From CAZQKE01 sp964593865 (GTDB taxonomy: Bacteria > Chloroflexota > Anaerolineae > JAAYZQ01), in the NCBI GenBank assembly GCA_964593865.1, contig CAZQKE010000097.1, forward strand, positions 1 through 33,077: a stretch of 33,077 bases of DNA, given 5' to 3'. This document shows positions 23,404 through 32,060 of this stretch, in pieces; within the stretch, counting starts at the first letter, position 1; each line of letters starts with the position of its first letter. The notes below the pieces were generated by a model, which was not told where the DNA came from, searched no databases, and saw only the letters and a list, made by a program, of their open reading frames with translations. The translations under genes were made by a program, and so were the position numbers.

Positions 23404-24417
23404 ATGACAGAAAATGGAGTACTGGTCAAGGTACGCAATCTCAAGATGCACTTTCCCATCACCCAGGGCATCATCATTCAGCGCAAAGTAGGCGCGATCC
23501 GGGCTGTGGACGGCGTCACTTTTGACATCAGACGCGGCGAAACCTTGGGGCTGGTGGGCGAATCGGGGTGCGGCAAGTCCACCACCGGGCGGGCCATCCT
23601 GCAACTCTACCGGCCGACCGCCGGTGAAGTCTTTTTTGAGGATGTCAACCTCACCAAAATTAAAGGGGAGAGATTGCGCCGGATGCGCCGCCGGATGCAA
23701 ATGATCTTCCAGGACCCCTATGCTTCCCTCAACCCGCGCATGACCGTGGGTAACATCATCGGCGAGCCGTTGGTCGTTCACAACATTGCCAAAGGCAAAG
23801 AGCGGCAGGAGCGGGTGCAGGAACTGCTCAGGACGGTGGGCCTCAATCCCTATTTTGTCAATCGCTACCCCCATGAATTTTCGGGAGGGCAACGGCAGCG
23901 GATCGGCATTGCCCGTGCCTTGGCCGTGCAACCCGAATTCATCATCTGTGATGAGCCGATCTCTGCCCTGGACGTGTCCATCCAGGCCCAGATCATCAAC
24001 CTTTTGGAGGACCTACAAGAAGAATACAATTTGACATATCTCTTTATCGCCCATGACCTTTCGGTTGTGCGCCACATTTCGGACCGGGTGGCCGTCATGT
24101 ACCTGGGCAAGATCGTTGAGCTGACCAACCGCAAGGAACTGTATGATAACCCACTTCATCCGTATACCCAAGCACTCCTCTCCGCCGTCCCCATCCCCGA
24201 CCCGGTGGTGGAAGAAAAGCGCAAACGGATCATCTTGGAGGGAGACGTACCCAGCCCGGCCAGCCCTCCGGTGGGGTGCAACTTTAACACCCGCTGTCCT
24301 CGTGTGATGGACATCTGCTACGAACAGGAACCCGATTTCGTCCAGGTGGGTGAGGACCACTACGCTGCCTGCTTCCTCCTCTCCGAACAGGCCATAAGCA
24401 GAGAGGATGAGAAATAA
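23404..24417 (+). CDS. Peptide-type ABC transporter ATPase, OppF/DppF-like (first pair)
   Basis: A 337-residue ATPase partner of the preceding OppD-like gene. Walker A GESGCGKST (52-60), IFQDPYASLNP, FSGGQRQR signature, FIICDEPISALD Walker B and the FIAHDLSVVRH switch are intact, with the C-terminal SPPVGCNFNTRCP Cys region. The residue Ser in place of the usual Thr after DEP is normal for OppF. The ribosome-binding site is weak (AAGGA some distance upstream), so translation may depend on coupling. The binding-protein gene follows after a 312-base gap with its own promoter. Confidence 0.92.
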   Translation: MTENGVLVKVRNLKMHFPITQGIIIQRKVGAIRAVDGVTFDIRRGETLGLVGESGCGKSTTGRAILQLYRPTAGEVFFEDVNLTKIKGERLRRMRRRMQMIFQDPYASLNPRMTVGNIIGEPLVVHNIAKGKERQERVQELLRTVGLNPYFVNRYPHEFSGGQRQRIGIARALAVQPEFIICDEPISALDVSIQAQIINLLEDLQEEYNLTYLFIAHDLSVVRHISDRVAVMYLGKIVELTNRKELYDNPLHPYTQALLSAVPIPDPVVEEKRKRIILEGDVPSPASPPVGCNFNTRCPRVMDICYEQEPDFVQVGEDHYAACFLLSEQAISREDEK

Positions 24418-24440
24418 GTGCGTCAGGGCAGGTACATTAT

Positions 24441-24479
24441 CGTGCCCGGTAAATTCGCCGCAGAGACGCCGGGGGCACG
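24441..24479 (+). terminator. GC-rich hairpin after the OppF-like gene, possible weak terminator
   Basis: CGTGCCC (24441-24447) pairs with GGGCACG (24473-24479), extended by GG/CC with a small bulge. There is no T run, so this is only a candidate for attenuation between the ATPase pair and the binding-protein gene. It lies in the gap 24418-24729. Confidence 0.25.
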
Positions 24480-24542
24480 GGAGGGAGTAAAATCAAGTGG
24501 TTCTCGGCGGACTTGCCCTGCGGTAAGTGCGTTGGGCGGGGC

Positions 24543-24571
24543 TTGACTTGTAAACGAGATTGTGGTATAGT
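24543..24571 (+). promoter_or_regulatory. Promoter for the binding protein gene
   Basis: TTGACT (24543-24548), 17-base spacer and TATAGT (24566-24571), each five of six to consensus. Transcription begins near 24578, giving a leader of about 150 bases before the ATG at 24730. Confidence 0.8.
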
Positions 24572-24628
24572 AGGCTTCGCGCCGAGTTTTACCTTCATAA
24601 GGCGGAAGTTTGCCTCCGAACAATCTCT

Positions 24629-24718
24629 GGAAAGGAGGTGATAGGCGGGAAAATTCCGATGGACAGGTTCCCCGCACCTGAAAGGTTCCAAGTGTGCGTC
24701 AGAGCAAATTCAGAATGA
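24629..24718 (+). promoter_or_regulatory. Leader with perfect anti-Shine-Dalgarno match and a 19-codon frame
   Basis: The stretch GGAAAGGAGGTGAT (24629-24642) is nearly the full complement of the usual 16S rRNA 3' end, far stronger than the sites used by neighbouring genes, yet no start codon lies at a normal distance. The first ATG (24659-24661), 20 bases on, opens a 19-codon frame ending at 24718, 11 bases before the binding-protein ATG. It could be a ribosome standby site or leader peptide. The true ribosome-binding site of the gene is GAGGGAGGAG at about 24717-24726. Confidence 0.4.
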
Positions 24719-24729
24719 GGGAGGAGACA

Positions 24730-26883
24730 ATGTTTGCTAGCAAAAAGTTGGCGATCCTTGTGATCTTGGTGATGATCGCCCCCTTGGTCTTGGCGGCCTG
24801 TGGCCCCACCCCCGAACCGGAGACCATCGTCAAGACGGTCGTGGTTGAGCAGACCAAGATTGTGGAAAAAGAAGGTGAAAAGGTCACCATCGTCGAGACG
24901 GTCGAAGTCACCGTTCCGCCGCCGACCGCTACCCCTGTACCGGAAGCCAAGCCGGTGGACTACAAGATCGCCCTCTTTGAGGACCCCGTTTCGACCAACT
25001 ATTGGAACTACCTCGGCCCCGGCAGCTCCGTGTGGACCGCCTACATCCTGTCCGGGCACGCTGCTTCTCTGTATGGCCTTTCCGATCAGCGGTATCAGTT
25101 TATCCCGTCCCTGGCCAAAGAGATTGTGGACCCGGTGGACAACGGCGATGGCACTTGGAGCTTCACCATTCCGATGGTGGAAGATGCCAAGTGGAGCGAC
25201 GGCGAACCTGTCACGGCCGAGGATGTCTGCTTCACCCACAACACCTGCAAGGACCTGCAGCTGACTCAGAATTGGCCCAACAGCTGCAAGCCGATGGGTG
25301 TTGAGGTAGACTGCGAAGTCGTGGACGAGTACACCGTCAAATACACCTTCCACGAAAAGCCCAGCCTGGGTACTTGGCAGGCCGGTGTGGCCATGGCTCC
25401 CATCCTGCCCAAGCACTACTGGCAGGAGACCGTGGACAAGGCCTATTCCTTCATTGAGGGCCTGGAAGAGCCGACCATCGAGCCGCCCAAGGATGCAGAG
25501 GGCAACGAGATTGACTGCTTCGCCGAGGAGCTGAGCGACGAAGACGCCGCCGCTTGCGAGCCCTACCTGGCCGAGTGGGAGCCTTACAACGAAGCCTTTG
25601 AGAATGCCCGCAAGACCCTCTACGAGGCCGATGGGACCGGTGCCGTCTCCTTTGGCGGCTATGTCACCACCAAGCTGGAGCCGGGGGCCTTTGCCCAGCG
25701 CGAGCAGAACCCCAACTACTACTTCAAGGGTGCCGAGATCATCGAGTACGAGGACGGCACCTGGATGCTCAAGCACCCCAACGGCACGGTCTATCAGCTG
25801 TACGGCGATGCCCAAGGCGAAGTAACCTTGAATTATACCAGCGGCCCCTATGCGCCCAACATCATCTTCTCCATCTACGGCTCCCAGGATGCTGCCTTCC
25901 TGGCCCTGGCCGATGGCGAAGTGGACTATGTGCTGAACCCGCTGGGCCTGTCCAAAGGCTTGGAAGAGCAGGCCAAGAAGGGTGAGGGCATCAAGACCTA
26001 TGTCAACCCCGACTATGGCATGTACTACCTGGCCTTCAACATGCGCAAGAAACCCATGTCCTACTATGGCTTCCGCAAGGCCGTGGATGCCGTCATTGAC
26101 AAGGAATTCGTGGTTGACAAGGTGTTGGGTGGGGTCGTCTTCCCCATGTACTCCACCATGCCGCCCGGCAACGAGTTCTGGTTCAACCCCGAAGCGGAAA
26201 AGAACGAATTCAAGGGCATGACCCGCGAGGAGCGCGTCAACGCCGCCGTTCAGATCCTGAAAGAAGAGGGTTGGAGCTGGACCAAAGAGCCTGCCTGGAA
26301 CGAGGATAAGCAGGACGTGGATCCGGGTGAAGGGATCACCATGCCCGACGGCAACCCCATGCCCGAGCTGACCATCCTCGGCCCCGGCCCGGCCTATGAC
26401 CCCCTGCGGGCGACCTTCAACCAGTGGATCAGCGAGTGGATGCGCGAGCTGGGGATGCCCGTCAAGTCTGAGCTGACCGGCTTCAACACCATCCTCGGCC
26501 CGGTGTTCATTGACGCCGACTTTGACATGTACATCCTGGGTTGGAGCCTGGGCAACGTGGCCTTCCCCGACTACTATGAAGCCTTCTGGGCCAGCTGGAA
26601 CGACACCGCCACCACCGGCAACTACAACACCCCCGGCTTCAACAACGCCGAATACGACGAGTTGGTGAACAAGTTCATGTCCACCGCCGACCTGGAAGAA
26701 GCCCGCGACCTGGTCTTCCAGATGCAGATGCTGCTGGCCGACCAGCGGCCCTACATCTGCCTGTTCTACAAGCAGACCATCGACCTGGCCCGCGACAACC
26801 TCATCTTCCCCTACACCGAGCTTCTGGGTGGCATTGAGAGCGCGGCTGGCTTCCAGACCGATACCATCCCCTTGAGCAAGTAG
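24730..26883 (+). CDS. Extracellular solute-binding lipoprotein, family 5 (peptide-type)
   Basis: The 717-residue binding protein of the importer, expected on the outer face of the membrane (lipobox LAAC, residues 21-24; Cys24 lipidated). A TP/EV-rich linker follows, then the family 5 fold: ADDVCFT-like segment AEDVCFT (about 163-169), KYTFHEKPS and a C-terminal DNLIFPYTE. It is longer than the usual 500-600 residues, with an acidic insertion around 240-300. Six Cys (167, 173, 186, 195, 263, 276) cluster in that lobe and may form disulfides. The ATG at 24730 was chosen over two in-frame ATGs upstream because GAGGGAGGAG directly precedes it. A 12-bp hairpin follows the stop. The ligand (peptide, nickel, sugar) is not predictable. 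Confidence 0.92.
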   Translation: MFASKKLAILVILVMIAPLVLAACGPTPEPETIVKTVVVEQTKIVEKEGEKVTIVETVEVTVPPPTATPVPEAKPVDYKIALFEDPVSTNYWNYLGPGSSVWTAYILSGHAASLYGLSDQRYQFIPSLAKEIVDPVDNGDGTWSFTIPMVEDAKWSDGEPVTAEDVCFTHNTCKDLQLTQNWPNSCKPMGVEVDCEVVDEYTVKYTFHEKPSLGTWQAGVAMAPILPKHYWQETVDKAYSFIEGLEEPTIEPPKDAEGNEIDCFAEELSDEDAAACEPYLAEWEPYNEAFENARKTLYEADGTGAVSFGGYVTTKLEPGAFAQREQNPNYYFKGAEIIEYEDGTWMLKHPNGTVYQLYGDAQGEVTLNYTSGPYAPNIIFSIYGSQDAAFLALADGEVDYVLNPLGLSKGLEEQAKKGEGIKTYVNPDYGMYYLAFNMRKKPMSYYGFRKAVDAVIDKEFVVDKVLGGVVFPMYSTMPPGNEFWFNPEAEKNEFKGMTREERVNAAVQILKEEGWSWTKEPAWNEDKQDVDPGEGITMPDGNPMPELTILGPGPAYDPLRATFNQWISEWMRELGMPVKSELTGFNTILGPVFIDADFDMYILGWSLGNVAFPDYYEAFWASWNDTATTGNYNTPGFNNAEYDELVNKFMSTADLEEARDLVFQMQMLLADQRPYICLFYKQTIDLARDNLIFPYTELLGGIESAAGFQTDTIPLSK

Positions 26884-26915
26884 CCGGGGCGATAGTACCG
26901 GTGAAACCGATACAG

Positions 26916-26949
26916 ATGGGAGCGGGCAACGATTCGCCCGCTCCCATTT
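26916..26949 (+). terminator. Stable hairpin after the binding-protein gene
   Basis: ATGGGAGCGGGC (26916-26927) pairs perfectly with GCCCGCTCCCAT (26936-26947) around an 8-base loop, followed by TTTGATAT. The T run is weak, so it may act as a partial terminator or 3'-end stabiliser that raises binding-protein mRNA above permease mRNA. The rest of gap 26884-27128 shows no convincing promoter. Confidence 0.6.
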
Positions 26950-27128
26950 GATATACCACACAGGTTCTGTGGATCGTTGCGATACCGTAGCCACCTTGCC
27001 CTAAAGAGCCGGAGAGCACACGCCAGACCCTCGAATTGACCGCAAAGGTGCGAAAAAGATAGGCTTTCAGGTATCTGGACCGGGGTCTTGGCGTTCCGGG
27101 TTTTCCGAAAATTGGAAGGAGTCAAGAT

Positions 27129-28280
27129 ATGTGGATATACCTGGGCAAACGCTTCGTCCTGATGTTGTTCACCTTGCTTCTATTCCAGATCATCACCTAT
27201 TTGTTGATGGATGCCCAACCGGGAGACGTGGCCGACCTCCTGACCATGAACCCCGACATCCCCCCCGGTGAAGTGCAACGCTTGCGCCAAGAACTGGGCT
27301 TGGACCGTCCTCCTGTGGAGCGGATGATAAACTGGATCGCCAATTTCTACCGCGGCAATCTGGGCGTCTCCTTTACAGAATATCCCCGCACCGTGTCGGA
27401 CATCATCAAAGAGCGGTTGCCCCGCACCATCGTCCTCTTTGTCACGGCCAACGTCGTTGCTTTCTGGACGGGATTTGTCACCGGCAAGATATTGGCCTGG
27501 AAGAGGGGGACCGCCCTAGAATACGGTTCAACCATCGTCGGGGTGACATTGTACACCATCTTTCTGCCCTGGTTCGCCCTGATGATGATCTGGCTTTTTG
27601 CCGTTACCCTCGACTGGTTCCCGCCGGGCAAATTCATTGACCCGATGAAGTGGCTTACCGCCGAAGTGTCGACCAACTACATCTTCTTGCGGATCATCTA
27701 CACGACCCTGGCTGCGCTCGTGTTCATCTTCCTATGCTTCCTCCTTTCCAATCGGATACCGCGTCGCTTCCGCTTCCCCCTTCGTCTGGGTAGCGTGGTC
27801 TTGGCCATTGCCGGTGTCCTGCTTTATTGGGCAACCAGCGGTTACGCCGATCTGGCCTGGGACATCGTAAGCCACCTGGTCCTGCCGGTCGGCACCCTGA
27901 CCATCTATGCCTACGCCGGAACGATGCTCCTCATGCGAACCACCATGCTGGAAACCCTGCGCGAAGACTATATCCTGACCGCCAAAGCCAAAGGCTTGCC
28001 CGATAAAATGGTGCGCGATAAACATGCCGCCCGAAACGCCCTGTTGCCGGTGTGGACCGGTTTGGTGTTCAGCATCGTCGGCTCGGTGGGAGGCGGTGTT
28101 ATCACCGAGACGGTCTTTTCCTGGCCGGGGATCGGTCTGACCCTGCTCCGGGCGTCCACCGCCGAAGACATCCCCTTGGCTATGGGCGTCTTGACCATCT
28201 TGGGCATCCTGACCCTGGTAAGCCACCTGATCGTGGACATCGGTTACGCGTTCTTGGACCCGCGCATTCGCTACGCATAA
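27129..28280 (+). CDS. Peptide-type ABC transporter permease, DppB/OppB-like
   Basis: A 383-residue inner-membrane permease. The first membrane helix is at about 8-28; then comes the outer loop with DVADLLTMNPDIPPGE and ELGLDRPP, typical of DppB, and core helices at about 100-120 and 138-160. The cytoplasmic EAA loop that contacts the ATPase is DYILTAKAKGLPDKMVRDKHA (about 280-300; the lysines vary from the usual sequence). Between the core helices an extra pair of hydrophobic stretches (about 184-206 and 219-236) is inserted, making it longer than common DppB. The ATG follows GGAAGGAG. It sits 18 bases before the DppC gene. Confidence 0.92.
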   Translation: MWIYLGKRFVLMLFTLLLFQIITYLLMDAQPGDVADLLTMNPDIPPGEVQRLRQELGLDRPPVERMINWIANFYRGNLGVSFTEYPRTVSDIIKERLPRTIVLFVTANVVAFWTGFVTGKILAWKRGTALEYGSTIVGVTLYTIFLPWFALMMIWLFAVTLDWFPPGKFIDPMKWLTAEVSTNYIFLRIIYTTLAALVFIFLCFLLSNRIPRRFRFPLRLGSVVLAIAGVLLYWATSGYADLAWDIVSHLVLPVGTLTIYAYAGTMLLMRTTMLETLREDYILTAKAKGLPDKMVRDKHAARNALLPVWTGLVFSIVGSVGGGVITETVFSWPGIGLTLLRASTAEDIPLAMGVLTILGILTLVSHLIVDIGYAFLDPRIRYA

Positions 28281-28298
28281 GGGAAAGGAGGAAGAACC

Positions 28299-29273
28299 AT
28301 GACTGCCGAAGCCCAAGTTGTCCAAGTCCCGTTGTGGCGCGTGCGCCTGGGCCTGTTCGCCAAAGCGATGCGAACGAACTGGGCCTTGTTCACCGAAAAC
28401 CCCATCGGCTTGCTGGGGCTGGGCGTGATCATCTTTTTCGGTCTCTTTGCCCTGTGTCACCCGATCCTGATCGCCACAGACAAAGTGACCTTTGGCCTGG
28501 TGGACAAACCCATCTGGGATCCGGTCATCTATGACCCGGTCTCCGGCTTTGACATGGAGATCGCCTTCCACCCCTCCCCGCCCTCGGCGACCCACCTGTT
28601 GGGGACCGATCCGCTGGGGCGCGACGTGCTGAGTCAGCTGATGTTCAGCACCCGCTACGAGTTTGCCCTGGGGTTGATCGCCGCCATCGTGACCATGACC
28701 ATCGCTACGACCATCGGCGCCGTCTCTGCCTATTTCGGCGGCATAACCGATATGATCCTGATGCGTATCGTCAACCTGGTGATGATGGTCCCCACCCTGC
28801 CCATCCTCATCGTCTTGGGGGCGATGATGGAGATCGGCATGTTGGAGCTGGCCATCATCATCGGATTGCTTTCTGGCTTTAGCGGCACGGCCATCGTCGT
28901 CAAATCCCAGGCCCTGACCGTCAAAGTGCGCCCTTACATTGAAGCAGCCCGCATTGCCGGAGGAGGGCATTTCCACATCATCTTCAAACACATGATGCCC
29001 AACCTGATGCCCATAGCCCTGCTCTACATGATGTTCATCGTCAACGGGGCCATCGCCTATGAAGCCGTACTCTCCTTCTTTGGCCTGACCGAAATCGAGA
29101 TGAGCTGGGGCCTGATGATCAACACCACCCAATATTTTGGCTACCTGCTACGCTTCGACACCTGGTGGCTGCTGTTCCCGGCCAGTGCTGCCATCTCGCT
29201 GCTGTGTGCGGCCTTCTATCTGGTCGGTCGGGCGTTGGATGAGGTGGTCAACCCCCGCTTGCGCAAGCGTTAA
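28299..29273 (+). CDS. Peptide-type ABC transporter permease, DppC/OppC-like
   Basis: A 324-residue partner permease. It has an N-terminal helix at about 36-55, an outer loop with HLLGTDPLGRDVLSQL (a hallmark of DppC), then about five core helices, with the EAA loop in IEAARIAGGGHFHIIFKHMM. The start follows AAAGGAGGAAG. Spacing of 18 and 15 bases to its neighbours implies one operon with the DppB gene and the ATPases that follow. Confidence 0.92.
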   Translation: MTAEAQVVQVPLWRVRLGLFAKAMRTNWALFTENPIGLLGLGVIIFFGLFALCHPILIATDKVTFGLVDKPIWDPVIYDPVSGFDMEIAFHPSPPSATHLLGTDPLGRDVLSQLMFSTRYEFALGLIAAIVTMTIATTIGAVSAYFGGITDMILMRIVNLVMMVPTLPILIVLGAMMEIGMLELAIIIGLLSGFSGTAIVVKSQALTVKVRPYIEAARIAGGGHFHIIFKHMMPNLMPIALLYMMFIVNGAIAYEAVLSFFGLTEIEMSWGLMINTTQYFGYLLRFDTWWLLFPASAAISLLCAAFYLVGRALDEVVNPRLRKR

Positions 29274-29288
29274 TAGACCAGGAGTAGG

Positions 29289-30272
29289 ATGCTGATGACA
29301 AACAACGACAAGGTTCTCGAAGTAAAAAACCTGACCATGCACTATATGACCCGCAAAGGTCCGGTCTATGCCATAGACGACGTGAGTTTCTACGTTCGGC
29401 GCGGGGAATCCATCGGCTTGGTCGGGGAATCGGGCTGTGGCAAGACCTCGGTCGCCATCTCATTGATGAAACTCTTGCCCGATAACGCCGAAATCATCAA
29501 CGGGGAGATCCTGATCAACGGTCATGACCTGGTCCCGCTATCCGATGCGGAGGTCCGTAAATTTCGCTGGCGGCATATCTCAATGGTCTTCCAGGCGGCC
29601 ATGAACGCCATGAACCCTGTCTACACCGTTGAAGAGCAGATCCTAGAAGCCATGCGCCTCCACCGGCCGGAGATGAGCGACAAGGAGATGGATGAAAAGA
29701 TAGATCATCTCTTTGAACTGGTCGGCCTGGACCCTGCCTTCAAGAGCCAATACCCCCACCAGTACAGCGGTGGAATGCGCCAGCGGGCCATTATCGCCAT
29801 GGCCCTTTCCTGTGACCCGGACATCATCATCGCCGACGAGCCGACCACCGCTCTGGACGTGATCGTGCAAGACCAACTCCTTCAAAAGGTGCGGGACATC
29901 CAGCGGCAGCTCAATATGGCCATGATCTACATCTCCCACGATATTGCCGTGATCGCCGAAGTGAGCGAACGGGTGGGCGTCATGTATGCCGGACAGCTGG
30001 CCGAAATGGCCTCCACCGAAGCCATCTTTCACCACCCCATCCACCCCTACACCATGGGCTTGATGTCCGCCTTCCCCAGCATCGTCGGTCCCAAAACCGA
30101 ACTGGTCCAGCTCCCCGGCGAACCGCCGGACCTGCTCAACCCGCCGCCGGGCTGCCGCTTCCATCCCCGCTGCCCTTACGCGACCGACATTTGCCGGGAA
30201 AAGCCCCCCGAATTCAAAGAACATGCCGAAAATCACTATGCAGCCTGTTGGCATCCGGGAGGTGAGTCATGA
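29289..30272 (+). CDS. Peptide-type ABC transporter ATPase, OppD/DppD-like (second pair)
   Basis: A 327-residue OppD-type ATPase. Walker A GESGCGKT (46-53), VFQAAMNAMNP Q-loop (Ala replaces the usual Asp-Pro pair), YSGGMRQR signature, IIADEPTTALD and YISHDIAVIAE switch are present, with the C-terminal NPPPGCRFHPRCP Cys motif. The ATG at 29289 is 4 bases after AGGAG, and an in-frame ATG at 29295 has a better 10-base spacing; either is possible. The stop overlaps the next start by 4 bases. This is a second D-type gene in the same cluster as 22374-23348, and the two differ clearly in sequence. Confidence 0.92.
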   Translation: MLMTNNDKVLEVKNLTMHYMTRKGPVYAIDDVSFYVRRGESIGLVGESGCGKTSVAISLMKLLPDNAEIINGEILINGHDLVPLSDAEVRKFRWRHISMVFQAAMNAMNPVYTVEEQILEAMRLHRPEMSDKEMDEKIDHLFELVGLDPAFKSQYPHQYSGGMRQRAIIAMALSCDPDIIIADEPTTALDVIVQDQLLQKVRDIQRQLNMAMIYISHDIAVIAEVSERVGVMYAGQLAEMASTEAIFHHPIHPYTMGLMSAFPSIVGPKTELVQLPGEPPDLLNPPPGCRFHPRCPYATDICREKPPEFKEHAENHYAACWHPGGES

Positions 30273-31261
30273 CCGAACAAAGGATCCTCGTCAACATCCG
30301 TAACCTGTCCAAACTCTATCCGGCGTCAACGGGCATCTTTTCCAAAAGCGATGTCTTTGTCCACGCCGTGAGCAAGATCAACCTGCAGATCGCCCACGGT
30401 GAGAGCGTAGGGTTGGTCGGCGAGTCGGGATGCGGTAAGACAACCACGGGCAAACTACTCACCCGCCTAATCGATCCCACCGAAGGCTCCATTGAGTTGG
30501 ACACCGAAGACGGGGTGGTGGACATTGCCCAGCTCAAGGGTAACGCCCTGAAACGCTTCCGCCGCAACGTGCAGATGATCTTCCAGGACCCTTACGAATC
30601 CATGAACCCCCGCTTGACCATCTACGACACCGTGGCCGAGCCGTTGAACGTCCAGGGCATCGGCTCCGTTCCGGAACGGGAAGAACGGGTGGCCCAATTC
30701 CTGGAGACGGTTGGCCTGACCCCTGCTTCTAGCTTCATGTTTCGCTACCCCCATGAACTTTCCGGCGGTCAGCGGCAGCGCATTGCCATCGCCCGTGCCC
30801 TGGTGATGGAACCCCGCTTTGTCGTCGCCGACGAGCCAACCTCCATGCTTGATGTCTCGGTTCGCACCGGCGTCATGCAACTGATGCAGGATTTGGCCGA
30901 CCGTCTGAGCGTCACCTACCTCTACATCACCCACGACCTGGCCGTAGCCCGCTACATGTGCAACCGGATCGCCGTCATGTACCTGGGCAAGATCGTGGAA
31001 CTGGCCGAAACGGAAGAACTGCTGCACCATCCCCAGCACCCTTACACCAAAGCCTTGCTCTCGGCGGTCCCCGTGCCCGATCCTACCTTCAAGCGCAAAC
31101 CGGTCGTGATCAAAGGCGGTGTGAGCAAACCGATCAATCCGCCGCCTCAATGCCGCTTTTATCCCCGTTGCCCCCTGGCCGATGATTTCTGCCGCGATAA
31201 CGACCACCCTCCCCTGGAGGATAAGGGCGGGGAGCACTTTGTAGCCTGTTACAAAGTATAG
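30269..31261 (+). CDS. Peptide-type ABC transporter ATPase, OppF/DppF-like (second pair)
   Basis: A 330-residue OppF-type ATPase, translationally coupled to the preceding gene (ATGA). Walker A GESGCGKTT (51-59), IFQDPYESMNP, LSGGQRQR signature, FVVADEPTSMLD and YITHDLAVARY are intact, with NPPPQCRFYPRCP at the C-terminal Cys region. It ends the ABC cluster; a GC-rich hairpin follows. The genes at 27129-31261 form a normal B-C-D-F operon, so this pair is the natural motor of the permeases, and the earlier pair at 22374-24417 is the extra one. Confidence 0.92.
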   Translation: MTEQRILVNIRNLSKLYPASTGIFSKSDVFVHAVSKINLQIAHGESVGLVGESGCGKTTTGKLLTRLIDPTEGSIELDTEDGVVDIAQLKGNALKRFRRNVQMIFQDPYESMNPRLTIYDTVAEPLNVQGIGSVPEREERVAQFLETVGLTPASSFMFRYPHELSGGQRQRIAIARALVMEPRFVVADEPTSMLDVSVRTGVMQLMQDLADRLSVTYLYITHDLAVARYMCNRIAVMYLGKIVELAETEELLHHPQHPYTKALLSAVPVPDPTFKRKPVVIKGGVSKPINPPPQCRFYPRCPLADDFCRDNDHPPLEDKGGEHFVACYKV

Positions 31262-31294
31262 GCGGCGAAGTGACCGGGTCATTGCTTCTCACCT

Positions 31295-31325
31295 CCGCCC
31301 CGACCGTCCCCGGCGGTCCGGGCGG
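31295..31325 (+). terminator. GC-rich hairpin after the ABC cluster, possible terminator
   Basis: CCGCCCCGACCG (31295-31306) pairs with CGGTCCGGGCGG (31314-31325) with one mismatch and a 7-base loop. There is no T run, so it may stabilise the mRNA or stop transcription with Rho. It lies in the gap 31262-31498. Confidence 0.4.
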
Positions 31326-31430
31326 GGGTGAGGGCGGGTGCCGATTTTCATCCGTGGTGTGAGGGAGGCTTGCGCGACGCCGAGTACATCGTCGGCCGAC
31401 CGCGCGGATGGTTGACCGAAAGCCCGGAAA

Positions 31431-31447
31431 GGACAGAAAGCCTGTCC
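31431..31447 (+). other. Hairpin upstream of the membrane protein gene
   Basis: GGACAG (31431-31436) and CTGTCC (31442-31447) form a 6-bp stem with loop AAAGC, about 50 bases before the ATG at 31499. No promoter boxes are clear in this gap. Its role is unknown. Confidence 0.3.
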
Positions 31448-31498
31448 GGGCCGTGGGCCGTCCGGTGCTGCGCAAACCGGAATCTTTGAGGAATCCGA

Positions 31499-32059
31499 AT
31501 GTCTTGGAGGAACCCTGTCGTCTCGTGGCGGGCGATCCTGTTCGTCGTGTTCACACCTCCCGTCGTGTTGGGGATGCTCTTTCTGGCAGCCTGGCTCTAC
31601 GGCCTGGTGCGCTACGATCCGGCCTATTTTACCGAACCCTACCTTTCCCGCTATGAAACCCCTGGCGGAACGGCACGGGCGTTGGAGCAGGCCCTGCAGA
31701 CGAACGATCCAATCCTCTTGAGCGAGCTGCAGGGCTTACGCCGGCCCGCGAAATTTGTGACGTCCCCCAGCATGATCTTTGTCATGCTCTTGGACCGCAC
31801 CGACCGCTACACCACGTACCTCTATTTTGACATGCAAACCTATGAGCGGTACCCTCACTACCTGGAAAAGGTCAACGGTCGTTGGGTTGTCTCCCCACCC
31901 GATTTCTATTACTACATGCGTTCGGGCCGTTGGGTGGTCGTGTTTACGCCCCTGGCGATTGTTTGGTGGCTGCTGGGGGGGATCGCTTTGGGGATCGTTA
32001 TCGTCATCCGCGTCTCGGATCGCTTCCGCGCCAAACTGTATGGTGGGCCGGAGGGCTGA
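31499..32059 (+). CDS. Membrane protein of unknown function
   Basis: A 186-residue protein I do not recognise. It has two membrane helices, near residues 12-36 and 149-170, around a central region of about 110 residues rich in Tyr and charged residues, so the middle probably folds on one side of the membrane, as in sensor or assembly proteins. The ATG at 31499 follows TGAGGAAT. The stop is one base before the next gene, so the two are almost certainly co-transcribed and perhaps act together on the membrane or glycans. Confidence 0.65.
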   Translation: MSWRNPVVSWRAILFVVFTPPVVLGMLFLAAWLYGLVRYDPAYFTEPYLSRYETPGGTARALEQALQTNDPILLSELQGLRRPAKFVTSPSMIFVMLLDRTDRYTTYLYFDMQTYERYPHYLEKVNGRWVVSPPDFYYYMRSGRWVVVFTPLAIVWWLLGGIALGIVIVIRVSDRFRAKLYGGPEG

Positions 32060-32060
32060 T

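Noticed and set aside
27030..27060. Possible promoter TTGACC...TAGGCT before the DppB gene
   Set aside because: The -10 match is only three of six, so it was not listed.
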